Source of the DNA: Acholoe squamosa
Lineage: Eukaryota > Annelida > Polychaeta > Phyllodocida > Polynoidae
DNA: 64,000 nucleotides
Direction: 5' to 3'
NCBI GenBank assembly: GCA_949317995.1
Contig: OX439036.1
Span: 84,202,420 to 84,266,419 of the forward strand
How positions within the stretch are numbered: the stretch's first letter is position 1; every line of letters starts with the position of its first letter. Shown one piece after another: positions 20,227 to 30,059 of this stretch. Both the position numbers and the translations under genes were made by a program. A model generated the notes under the pieces. It was not told where the DNA came from, did not search any database, and worked only from the letters and a program-made list of their open reading frames with translations.

Positions 20227-23200
20227 TAGTTTTCCACATCTGTGGAATCCCTAGCATTCTCCCTTTCTACGCCGTCGTCTTCGGCTTCATAGAAGGCAGC
20301 CATTACCGGCTTAGTAGCGGTACATTCAGATGAGTAGTGTCCCATGCGCTGGCACCTGAAACACTTAACCGTTCGGCGATCCACCCGGGGTCTTTGCCGA
20401 TTGGCTTGGATGGCATCTGTAATTTTCTTACACATGTCTTCCAGAAGTTTGGTCATGTCCGGGGACTGAGTCTTCGCTTTATCAGTGCTTACAATGGACT
20501 TGACCGCCTTATCGACAGCCTTCGGGTCACTCTTGACCTCGGATGAAGGTCTAGAGTCCCTTTGTTTATTGAAAGATTTCCTGGGAATATACTTCCTACC
20601 AGAAGTATTCTTCCTTAATTGCATCGAACAGAAGGTGCCGTCTTCCTGTTCGATATCAATCAATTCGAAGTCGTCTGATGGAGTATCGACCTCCGACTGC
20701 TGGGTCACCGATGCCAGGGGTACCAAGCCGCTGGCATTAGGTATGTCCCCAGCTAACATAGCTCGCTTCTTCACGGCCATATCTATACCATTAAATATGC
20801 CGTGTAGTGTTATGCCCTCCTTCCAGGCATCCTTCGCTGCTATTTGTTCATCTCGGTCTCTTAGACCCTTGACGAATTGAGTGATCAAATCGTCCATATA
20901 CCAGTCCTGGTTTTCAGTACCGGGTCTGGCCTTACTTAGCAGGGCATGGAGCTCCATACCGTATGCTCTGAAAGCTTCATTCGGCTTCTGTGTGCGTTTC
21001 TTAAAACGGACCATCGGGTCTTCCTTGACCATATTGCATAACAGTCCACTAGCAGTTTCTACTAACTGCTCAAAACTCCCAACGAGGCCGTACCAGGTTC
21101 GCCATTGCTCTACAGCCATGCGACCCGGCCCGCCTTTCAGACATCTCACCAGATGTGGCTTGGCCTCGTATGGGGTCCATCCATTACAGTTCATCACATC
21201 GATGAAATCTTCAAACCACTCTTTCCATGGTCGAGTACCGTCATATTCTTTAGGGATAACGGCTACCCTTCGGGCAGAATTGGGAGCATACATCAATCTA
21301 GTGCATTGCTGTTTGCTCCATTCAATCGCCTTGGTTTCATTCAAGGTCCGGTTGCCCCCTATACCACCGAAGCTCGAATTGCCAGGTGGAGGCGGTGGTG
21401 GAGGTTGAGTATACGTCCACTGTGTACCACCGTGGTTCGTATAACTCGCACTACCTTGGTTGGGGCCGGTACCCGAGGTACCACTATAGCTTGTGGCACC
21501 CGAAGCAGCGCCCCCCCCTTGCGCGCCTTGGTACCCGCCATCGGATGGCTGGTTTCCCGTTGACTGGCCGCCATCGTTTGATGGATTCGGTTGGGTGTTG
21601 TCATTACCAGCACCCAGCCCCGGGTCGTTACTAGGATCCACATGAATGTGGAACCCACTGGTCTCCGCACTACTGTCGGAAGCCTCTCTAGGGGTATAGT
21701 CCGGGTCCAGGTTGTGGACTATGGGCACCTCACTTATCCGGACTCTACTAGTTCGGCCGTGCTTATCCTGGGTTCTGATGTAAACACCCCCTTGATCTAC
21801 GTTCCGCGAAGCATTATCATTTACAAAAGGATTATACTGCGGATTCTTCGGTGTAGAACAGGAGACCGGGTCGCCCTGTTTCACGAACGTCGAGTTCGGG
21901 TTTGTCACCCTACTCGCCGGAGGGGCATGTGTTTCCTCTTGCTCCTGTAAATAACTCTCCATAGCGGACTTATTTATTGTGAGGGTAGCTACGTCTGTAG
22001 TCAGGTTTCGCTGTTCCTCCCTAAGCTGTGCGTTTTCTGCCAAGATTTCGGATCGAATCTTTTCATTTTCAGCCACAGCTCGGTTTCTTTCTTCTTGGGC
22101 AATCATTGCCTCTCGCTTAAAAGTATCCTTAAGTAGGCGGTACTTTTCACCCTTCTCTTTCTGAGACCTGTTATATTCAGTAGTCTCCTTCCTGATCTCG
22201 GCTTGTTCCGAGACCATCTTGGCTTCTGTCTCAGCTTTCCGGAGTTGAAGTTTCTTAAGCTTCTCCTCCATTGCGTGTAACTCAGTTTGTAATTTATTTA
22301 CATCCCGAGCCTTAGCAACCTCCTCGGCTCTAGCCTTGTCGATTGCTCTAAGTTTGTTGGCTTCCTCGATTTCTAACTCAGCCAGCCTCTTTTCTTTTTC
22401 CTGTGCGTCTCTTTCCTTCCGCTCCAACCGATGGGATACGGAGGATAGACGATATTTGAGGTCGGATTCTTTTAGAATCGCCTCCTGCTCAACGGATCGT
22501 AATTTTCCGATCCGGGACTTAGCTTCCTCCTCTATTTTGGATTGGGCTAACATGAATTGTTCATGTTGCCTCTTTGCCTGTAACTCTACCTGTTCCTTGG
22601 CTTTCAAATAGGCCTGAGTATTTTTATACCCGGGACCCATCCGACGTCCGTAGATAGACTTGCGATTGCCTCCAGGGTAAAACATGGAGTCAGACAAGCC
22701 TTCGTCTAGAGATCGGCCTAGGTGATGCCTTTCCGAGCTTTTCGGTCCGGTACCACTAGGCTTATCTTTTGATTTCGCGTCTGGGACTATTGCGTCCCTT
22801 TTGGTTTTACCATCGTCGCTGTCATGATCCGACGATGTCATTAGTGGGGCTACTTCGGTTCCACCACCGGGTGCTGAACCCTGGGGGGTTGCAGTACGCT
22901 GCATAGGGCTTTGTGCAATTGGTGTACCCAAGCCGCTAGCCGAGCCTGTTGGTACCATAGGACCTAGCTGGCGTCTGCTAGTTATAACTTGGGACCAATC
23001 GCTCAAGTCTAAAGTTGGGGGTCTTAACACTCCCCTGAACAATCCGGTATCCGGTACTCCTGTCTGGGGTGTAGCCGGATACAATTTTACGATGCCATCT
23101 CTGGTGGCATTGTCCCTAAGGTCGGGTGTAGAAAAAATATTTCGTACACCCTCCTGATTAAACATTTGTTGTTGACCGGGTTTCCAGTCTAACAACAGAT

Positions 23201-23285
23201 GCTGGGATGTGTAATCATCCTCTTCGAATCCCTCTAGCCCAGGGCTGGGGGGATCCGCTTCGGGTTTCCCGAGGCTTTCGGCCAA
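20226..23285 (-). CDS. gag: Gypsy gag polyprotein with long coiled coil and zinc knuckle
   Basis: An open frame of about 1019 codons just inside the 5' LTR. The first ATG is at 23165; the frame is open further upstream. The N-terminal part is low-complexity. Residues about 220-460 form a long, highly charged coiled coil (LERKERDAQEKEKRLAELEI and similar). A Gly/Asn/Ser/Pro-rich linker follows. A capsid-like helical region near 660-830 contains PKEYDGTRPWKEWFEDFIDV. A CCHC zinc knuckle, CFRCQRMGHYSSEC, lies near residue 970. Gag makes the particle and binds the RNA. At about 1000 residues it is much longer than a typical Gypsy Gag, the extra length being the coiled coil and linkers. Confidence 0.9.
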   Translation of the reverse strand: MAESLGKPEADPPSPGLEGFEEDDYTSQHLLLDWKPGQQQMFNQEGVRNIFSTPDLRDNATRDGIVKLYPATPQTGVPDTGLFRGVLRPPTLDLSDWSQVITSRRQLGPMVPTGSASGLGTPIAQSPMQRTATPQGSAPGGGTEVAPLMTSSDHDSDDGKTKRDAIVPDAKSKDKPSGTGPKSSERHHLGRSLDEGLSDSMFYPGGNRKSIYGRRMGPGYKNTQAYLKAKEQVELQAKRQHEQFMLAQSKIEEEAKSRIGKLRSVEQEAILKESDLKYRLSSVSHRLERKERDAQEKEKRLAELEIEEANKLRAIDKARAEEVAKARDVNKLQTELHAMEEKLKKLQLRKAETEAKMVSEQAEIRKETTEYNRSQKEKGEKYRLLKDTFKREAMIAQEERNRAVAENEKIRSEILAENAQLREEQRNLTTDVATLTINKSAMESYLQEQEETHAPPASRVTNPNSTFVKQGDPVSCSTPKNPQYNPFVNDNASRNVDQGGVYIRTQDKHGRTSRVRISEVPIVHNLDPDYTPREASDSSAETSGFHIHVDPSNDPGLGAGNDNTQPNPSNDGGQSTGNQPSDGGYQGAQGGGAASGATSYSGTSGTGPNQGSASYTNHGGTQWTYTQPPPPPPPGNSSFGGIGGNRTLNETKAIEWSKQQCTRLMYAPNSARRVAVIPKEYDGTRPWKEWFEDFIDVMNCNGWTPYEAKPHLVRCLKGGPGRMAVEQWRTWYGLVGSFEQLVETASGLLCNMVKEDPMVRFKKRTQKPNEAFRAYGMELHALLSKARPGTENQDWYMDDLITQFVKGLRDRDEQIAAKDAWKEGITLHGIFNGIDMAVKKRAMLAGDIPNASGLVPLASVTQQSEVDTPSDDFELIDIEQEDGTFCSMQLRKNTSGRKYIPRKSFNKQRDSRPSSEVKSDPKAVDKAVKSIVSTDKAKTQSPDMTKLLEDMCKKITDAIQANRQRPRVDRRTVKCFRCQRMGHYSSECTATKPVMAAFYEAEDDGVERENARDSTDVEN

Positions 23286-23310
23286 TGTGGCCGCGCACCA
23301 CCCCCGAACC

Positions 23311-23327
23311 TCCTGGTCACGGCACCA
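23311..23327 (-). other. Primer binding site, matches tRNA-His
   Basis: One base inside the 5' LTR, the element's sense strand reads TGGTGCCGTGACCAGGA. This is the complement of the 3' end of animal tRNA-His (UCCUGGUCACGGCA plus CCA) as I recall it. Seventeen bases starting with TGG and abutting the LTR is a standard minus-strand primer site. The tRNA identity rests on memory of tRNA-His acceptor and T-stem sequence. Confidence 0.8.
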
Positions 23328-23328
23328 G

Positions 23329-23692
23329 TGTAATGGTTCGTATTGACTTATATGTTGGGTGGCTCTTTGGCTCGCTTACCACTAGATGTACCAACACAAC
23401 ACGAGTAGTTCGGGTTGGGCAAAGCCCCAGAAACCCCTACCTCTCGGGTAGGACTTTATTCAATCTCTCTGATGACAAAGTATTAGCGTCTGGACTGGAC
23501 CATGTCCAGTCCCCTTCTGCCGCTCGTCCGGCTCCTTAGTAGGAGCTGGACGCGAGGCATGGTGCTGCCCCCTCTTGTACCAACGAGGTATCGCAAAGCG
23601 ACACCTAGCTAGCATAGAAGGAACAAGCACCACACGAACACGTCTCTCGGATGAACGGCACTAATATATATACAATGATGCCGGCCCCTACA
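23329..23692 (-). repeat. 5' LTR of the Gypsy element
   Basis: A 364-bp LTR with TG...CA ends, apparently identical to the copy at 10844-11207. As the upstream LTR on the minus strand it would drive the element's transcript toward lower coordinates, away from the ankyrin gene. It carries the same TATA-like run and AATAAA signal, plus a short palindrome, GGACTGGACCATGTCCAGTCC in pattern, that could form a hairpin. Confidence 0.95.
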
Positions 23693-24271
23693 ATATCATG
23701 GACTCCTGTAACGTCTGTTTGATCATTGAGCAAATGTTTCTCATATCCGAGTCATCTGTATTGTATATATGACCTTTAATAACGTGGACTAGGGTATTTG
23801 CTACCCAAAATTTTATATTGAATATATTTAAATTATATTCTACTGATAACGTCGATTTTGACTAGTCCTGCCGCTATGTAGTACCGACATGAATCAGTAT
23901 AGGGGAAACAACCTAGTTATTGTGCGGTTTTAGATAAAAATAATATTCTTATAATGAGTTTCTGGGAGAAATTCTTTAAAAATAAAGCTAATTTCTGCTT
24001 TCTTTATTTCACCTCCAGGCAGGCCCCTTGATCTGACCCATGACGTCTTCTCCTCTAGCATACCTATAGAGGCGATGCCTCTAGCTAGGTGTCAGCAGCA
24101 GCAACTGCCGACGTCGCGCTGTCATGGCTATCCTCACTTGAAATTCACCTCAAGTCTTCACCACCGGAAGTCCTGGTGTACTCCCAGTATCTACACTTCC
24201 TGATGTCTGCTGGTCAGAATGGCCCAGTAAGGCTGCACCCCGTCCCTATTATCACCCACCAGGACACAGCC

Positions 24272-26459
24272 ATGACGATGAACAATGCACAGAAGGCCCT
24301 CAACTGGGCCTTGACGAACGCCGACGTCGACGCCATGTTGGAGATCCTATCATCGTCGGCGGAAGTGGACGTCGATGAACGCGACCGGGCGTGCGGTATG
24401 CAAACGGTACTGATGCGTCTCTGTCACTTGAGGATCACTGGGAACCAGCGCTGTGCTGTGCTGCGTCTCCTCCTCAGTAAAGACCCAGATGTAAACGTCA
24501 AAGACGGCTCAGGACGTACAGCATTGGCGCATGCGTGTATCGCCGAGTGTTCTGACGTCGTGGAGTATCTGTCGGAGGTGCCGCAATGCGACCCGGCGGT
24601 ACGTGACAATGACGGAAACACGCCGCTCATACACGCAGTGCGCACGCGCAGATTAACCTTTGTACAAACCCTGCTCCGGTGCTTCTATGACCGTCTCGAC
24701 ATCAACGCAATGAACAACAAAGGTAAACTACTTCTAGGGGCTCATCCCGTGTCATATCTTTGGTCACACATGTTAGTACCAAGAATCTTTGGTTAATATG
24801 GGACCCTATAGGTCGAATCCACATGACGAATTGAAGATTATAAATCGCAGATATTTTAGAGCCATGTAGGACTCAACCTTCTGGAGTAACATAGCCTAGC
24901 CTGTAGTACCGGTATCCTTAATAGTTTGGCGTCAATACTAATTGTAATACATTTTCCAAATCCCAACATAATTCAGAGGTTTTAGTTAACTTAGCCTACT
25001 GTCACTTTGCTAAGCCTACAGATGTATACAAGTGTAAGTAGTGTATGGCAACGGCATTATATCCAGGCGTTAGGTATAAGAAACATGCCCAGAGCTACAG
25101 CGCTTTATGTAGGGGTGTAGGGGGGTATCTCTAAGAGACTTAGTTAAAATGACGTGTTCCATTTTGGAAATCATTTAATAATTTCAGCATGGAATGAGAC
25201 CATATAAATGTATGTACACAGTGGTGCATGTTTTTTTTTATCATCATCTTAACCTTTGGTTTTTCCCTGCAGGTGCAACTGCCTTATCAGAGGCTGAGAG
25301 CAGACAGGACATTGACGTATGCCGTGCCCTGGTCACAGAGGGTGGTGCTGTACCCTTCCCATCTAATCCCATGCCAGCGTCTGCCAGACAGACTCCACGG
25401 TCATCACGATCTGATTTCGGTCTGGTTACTTCACCAAACCTCTCCTCCAGGGCCAGCTCCACTCCACGGCGCCGCCTGGAGGCATTGCCGCCAGCTGTGC
25501 TGCCCCATCGACCACGAGCTCCAGTTCCCGATGACCTCCTCTCCCCTAGGAGCAGTGCCCGACCCTCGGCTGGCCCATCTCTCCTTGGTTTCGACAATTT
25601 GTCCGATACCAGTTCAACAGTATTATTGTCTCTGCCAGAAGAGGGCGGCCGCAGTCCGGGAATGCCCCGGAGGAATGCCCGTAAGAAGGAAAGCGCCTCT
25701 GAGTTTGGCGGTCAGACTTGCTCCAGAGCCCAAAAGACAAGGCGGAAGGCGGCCAAGCCCCAACCGTCCCCTAATTCCCTTCCCAGTTTCGACGACCCCC
25801 AGAGCCGACAGCAGCTCACTGCAAACCATGGCCGGATATCCGCTGTCGACGATGTCCCGACACAGACGGCGCGTGCTGCTGACGAGGGCAGCTCCGTGCC
25901 GTCACGGGAATCATCGCCAGTGTCGCTCCCAAGGCTTTCGGAAGAGCCTACTCCGACCGAACCGAAGTCGAAGGCTGAAAAGCCACCCCGACGACGGAAC
26001 CGGAAGAACAGTGCGTCCCTGCCCAACCTGACCAACACAGGTCCCGCCTTCCTCGTCTCCCCACACTACGGTCAGAGTACATCCAGTGATAATATAGCGG
26101 GTGTGGCTGTAGCCGCTGCGGCTGCTGCGGCGGAGAGTCGGGCGCTGGACTGGGAGCGAGGGGTGCGTTCCTCCTACCGAAAGGAGAATCAGGACTTCAA
26201 ACTTCCTCAACTGAACGTCACCTTGAATGGGTCGCTGACGGCGGCGGACTGGTGCACGCGCTGTGGTCGCACAGCGGGTGGGTGCGGGTGTGGGGGCGGA
26301 GTGGGGGATGCTGAGTCTAGGGTAGAAAGCAGTAGGCTCAGCTCAAAGGGGAAGTCAAGGAACTCTGGTAATGCAGGTATAGAACGGATGTTGTACCTGA
26401 GTGGAGATAGTCGGCTCACCACAGTGAGACCATCCCGAACATTCACCTCAGGAGACTAG
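24272..26459 (+). CDS. Ankyrin-repeat protein, two visible coding exons
   Basis: Exons 24272-24722 and 25273-26459 are joined by a phase-1 GT-AG intron (TTTTTCCCTGCAG acceptor). The junction restores an ankyrin turn, reading NNKG then ATALSEAES, which supports it strongly. The product is about 545 residues. Residues about 5-175 hold four to five ankyrin repeats, for example GRTALAHACIAECSDVVEYL and GNTPLIHAVRTRRLTFVQTL; these are protein-binding modules. The rest is a basic Ser/Pro/Arg-rich, probably disordered tail with an alanine run and a small Cys cluster (CTRCGRTAGGCGCG, residues 478-490). The start is chosen at ATG 24272 for its good context (GCCATGA); an in-frame ATG at 24203 is the alternative. 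A 5' untranslated exon may exist upstream. The layout loosely recalls ANKRD34-type proteins, but this is weak. The intracellular partner is unknown. Confidence 0.82.
24723..25272 (+). other. Intron of the ankyrin-repeat gene
   Basis: A 550-bp phase-1 intron, starting GTAAAC and ending in a pyrimidine-rich tract plus CAG. A run-on frame through the donor adds about 25 residues with no ankyrin character and then stops. That is why the spliced form is preferred. Confidence 0.8.
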
Positions 26460-27246
26460 TGCCAGTCAGCGTCATGTTAACTTCTAAAAACGCAAGCATT
26501 CGCCTGTTAATTTGAACTTGGACTATATGAGACGTTTTCTCTAACAGAAAAAATGTTGGGAGGCGTCTCATTGATTGTTTGCTTTGTTGAGCACTATACT
26601 CACCATCTCAAGCAAACGCAACAATCTTGTGGGGGGGGGGATATGAAAGACACTGTTCCGTCCAAGTCATGCCGAGTCCCAAGTATATCATTTTGTGAAA
26701 CTTACTCCGTGCAAAGGATTAGAATACAGAATAATAACAAAAGCATGTTCAGGACATTATGGATATCATTCATGGAGAGCTTGAATCTGGTGACAATACC
26801 ATCGGAATTATATATGGCGGACTTGGGAGAAGCCTTATAGGATATTGTATTATGAAATATAGTCAAGGGACAGCTAGTACATATAGGTAATGCATTTCCC
26901 GAGATGTAAACAAGGCTGTCACTCATAATAATTGGAATTGGTTGTGGGCAGAAATGACACCATGGGAAGTTCTACGTGGGAGTTATAGATAGAAATTTAT
27001 GTTAATATATGGATATCATACTTTCACAGAAAGTAGTTGAATTGTTTTTTTTTCTATACTGGTTGTGCTTATTAACCGTGATCATTGTAGGTGAACCATA
27101 TTCGGCCTAATAAGCGCCCTGTCCCTACCGCCCCCTCCCCTAGTTTGGAGCCTTTTAGAGACTATAAAAAGGTTTAATTTTCGAGATTTTGGAGGCAGTC
27201 AAAATCCTGAATACTGAACTGTCACAAAAACAATGGTCCTGGGCGC
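26460..27246. other. 3' flank of the ankyrin gene, no further gene seen
   Basis: AT-rich DNA that probably includes the 3' untranslated region. A ten-base G run lies at about 26631-26640. No exon or RNA gene is supported. Confidence 0.4.
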
Positions 27247-27521
27247 TTAGGGAGTGGTCATTTTTTAACAACGAGAGGGGGAGGGGGTGGTAGGGTTTTA
27301 CGCGAGGGTCAACATTTCTTTTACCCTCCCCCCCTTCCCGGAGGGGACAAAAATTGTGCGCGAATGCGCCTTTTTGTCCTATAGTAGTGCGTGGGCTTTT
27401 ATTTGCTGAAAAATAGATTATTTTGTCCCGCCCCCCTCAGCGGGGCCTCTTGACCCCCCGGTCAGGGGGGCGAAAAAATGTCACAGGTATGCCCCCCATC
27501 GTTAAAGAAATATCACTTCCC
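27247..27521. mobile_element. PIF/Harbinger-like MITE, copy 2
   Basis: It starts with TTA then GGGAGTGGTCATTTTTTAACAA and ends with a decayed inverted match (ATATCACTTCCC, ending 27521). It shares the interior string CTATAGTAGTGCG, then GGGCTTTT, and the alternating G/C and T runs of the copy at 7.08 kb. It is more diverged, and the right-hand TTA is not clear. Confidence 0.65.
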
Positions 27522-27839
27522 TATTCGAATATGGTACACGTATCTCCAATCCGTCCATTTTGAGAAGATATTATGTTGAATGCACATATCTTGAGTCCGT
27601 CCAAACTGACAAGGTATGTTCCTCTCCGTCCAACAAGTGAATGAAACGACTTTTATCTGAAAATATACCATTTGTACTTGAAATGATGCTAAATTATACA
27701 CACACATCTTTACAAAGTTAAATTCTTTGCTAATATTATTACTGGTGCGACGATGTCGTCTTATCTGTACAAAAATGTCGTGCATATTGTAGAACCTTAT
27801 TTTAATGCCCTTGCACTGTGGCACGGGCAGTCATAATCG

Positions 27840-28070
27840 CAATGTACACACGATCGTCGTGAGGATAGGCGGGTCTTATTTGCACGACAATATCGTGAAT
27901 ATTAGTGGGTCTGATTTGCACAAACTTGCACGCTGGCATATTGGAGGCACCAACTATGTACAAGAGACCTGACAGCCGTGTAGAAAATAGGACCTTTTTA
28001 TATACACGAGATTGTCATGAGAATAAGGCCCATTTATTTACATAACATCGGCGTGTAGATAATGGGATAC
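27840..28070 (+). repeat. Decayed tandem repeat, TTTGCACGACAATATCGTG type
   Basis: A unit of about 50-60 bp with GTCTTATTTGCACGACAATA, CGTG and AATATTAGTGG elements repeats about three to four times in degraded form. Similar lines recur at about 29960-30030 (TCTTATTTACACAACGATCT). This suggests a dispersed old minisatellite or a transposon interior. Confidence 0.4.
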
Positions 28071-29594
28071 CCCTTTTTATGTACGAGATGGTTTTAGAAA
28101 GTACTGTTTGCGATACATTCGATAATATCGCTGGCTTTGTATAATATACGGTTGTACGAAGTAAAACCAGGAAAAACTGAAAAACAAATTACAAAAGAAA
28201 ACAGGGAGAGATGGCGCGTAAAACGCTAAGAAAGTCGAAAGAGGTCGTGATGATATTATGATTCCGTCCATATATTCCCAAACAGGGGAGGAATCTTTTA
28301 TCTATATAATAAAAAAACTGTGCAATGTTCCAATGTGACTAGAATCTTTTTAATCATGTACTTTGCAGTGCCCGGCGACTGTTTGAATAACCATCTCATT
28401 GTTAATATAATGGCAGTGGCACCGAGAGAAAATAGTTAAAGGATCCTAGGTTACTGATACCTATTGAGGAGGTTATTTCAAAATATTGGTAAATTAGCAC
28501 ATTTTTAAAATAACCTATTGCGAGCCCTTGTAAAGGGGTCTCAGTTCAAAGAGCAAAGTGTCCAGAGATTGCCACATAATCTAGTATACACCCATGTTAT
28601 TTAATGTAAATGAAACGTACTTGCAGTGATACCTTATGTTACCTATCGGCATGTGCTAAAGTACTATACAGAATTCAATTTCTGAGATGTGCCTATTATT
28701 GTCTTCCTTGTGCTACACAAACCTATCTGGATTACATGGATTGAGTTCCAAGACATTTATAGATTAAAAACAAAACAAAAACAGCCGTCTTGTGTAGTAA
28801 CAACCAGTGTATCCCAATGTTTACCAATATCACATCAGTTACAATACACAAGGAGGGCATTTTACTGAAATAGAATTGACATACACTGTCACTACATGAT
28901 ATACTGAATATAATCGCTCTATAATTGAGTTATGAGCTAATCATTAAACTATAAGTAGCATTCATCAATTGTTTTATCCTGTTCTACTACACATGACATT
29001 GTTTGATTCTCGTCTAGATATTCTTTTACATTATTGTATTTTCGAATTCATCCTGCAGATCGCCAATCAGTTATATTCATTGTCTGTGATAAACGTTGTG
29101 GTTATTCAAAACAATATGAAGCAACCTGGAGACGGTGTAATGTGTGGTAAAACCAAATACCCTCCTCGCCCAAATAGTCTTATCCACCAAAAATCGATTT
29201 TGGGTATGTATTATGCTTTATTTATGTATAGTGACGATGGAACTGTATATTCATAACCAACTATTGTTCTTGTGAAATCCAAGTTGCCAAATATGACTTG
29301 TTTCCTTTTAAAGGAGAGATGTTATCTATAGATTTAAAATGTCAATAATGTCATGTACGGATTATAAGGTTGTTGCTCTATACAATGCTGCAAATTACCT
29401 TAGGGATAATTCAATTAAGATTTTTTTTTGTGAGGCCGTGCAAAAGTGTTTCCATGGGAATAAAGCAGATAATCAAACAGCAGCGTGTTCACACTCATTC
29501 ATCAATATTGACATCTATCCCCATTTTTTTTTTTATTTATAACTCTGATAAATATCATTCACCGTCCTTCTGTGATCTAGAGGTTACAGCCTTA

Positions 29595-29785
29595 AGCCGT
29601 GTGTCCACAGGGTGACAGAATTGGTGAGCGACAGAATTTTCGACGACAAAAGTACTTTTGTCGTCCATTCCCGATGACAAAAATCAAACATGCTAGATAT
29701 TATTGTCGGCAAAGGACGACAAAAGTGCTTTTGTCGTCGGGAATTCTGTCGCTAATCAATTCTGTCGCCCTGTGGACACACGGCT
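29595..29785. mobile_element. Fold-back MITE with long inverted repeats
   Basis: AGCCGTGTGTCCACAGGG at 29595 is matched in reverse at the right end (29768-29785). The inverted repeat runs inward for about 70 bp on each side, through GACAGAATTG, GCGACAGAATT and ACGACAAAAG, so nearly the whole 191-bp element folds on itself. Each arm also contains a smaller palindrome (ACAAAAGTACTTTTGT). There is no open frame. The flanks show no clear target duplication, so the superfamily is uncertain. Confidence 0.75.
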
Positions 29786-30059
29786 CTAGACTTCAAGGTG
29801 AGTCTCCTTTGGGGACATTTCCCGTATCAAAAGTAAGTAAACTTATGTCGATGAAATACATCACATTTTTTCTTAAGAAATGATGTTCATGCACAGATTT
29901 TAAATAGGGTAATCGTGACAGGTTAGTCGGCGCCAATGATATAAGCATGCCCTGGTCGTGGAAATAAGGGGATCTTATTTACACAACGATCTCGTGTACA
30001 TGTATTAGGGAGTCTTATTGGCACAACCATGTACTGTATTTTACATAGGTGACAGGTGA

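Larger units (their letters stand above)
10844..23692 (-). mobile_element. Ty3/Gypsy LTR retrotransposon, looks whole and very young
   Basis: A 12.85-kb element bounded by two 364-bp LTRs with TG...CA ends and no difference that I can see, implying a very recent insertion. In its own direction it runs 5' LTR, primer site, gag, pol (protease, reverse transcriptase, RNase H, integrase: the Ty3/Gypsy order), then two more long frames, a 757-bp non-coding stretch, a purine tract and the 3' LTR. It looks whole, with at most about one possible break. The primer site and pol motifs make the family call firm. The 5 bp on either side do not match (GGAAG before, ATATC after), so no target duplication is visible. 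It sits antisense to the ankyrin gene, about 0.6 kb upstream of that gene's likely start codon. Confidence 0.95.

Noticed and set aside
24089-24271. Extending the ankyrin protein upstream to 24089
   Set aside because: That start would be GTG, preceded directly by a stop in frame; no ATG occurs before 24203.
25244-26446. Frames on the minus strand and a second + frame across the ankyrin gene tail
   Set aside because: The ankyrin frame continues across the intron and explains the region; the others are shadows of a GC-rich exon.
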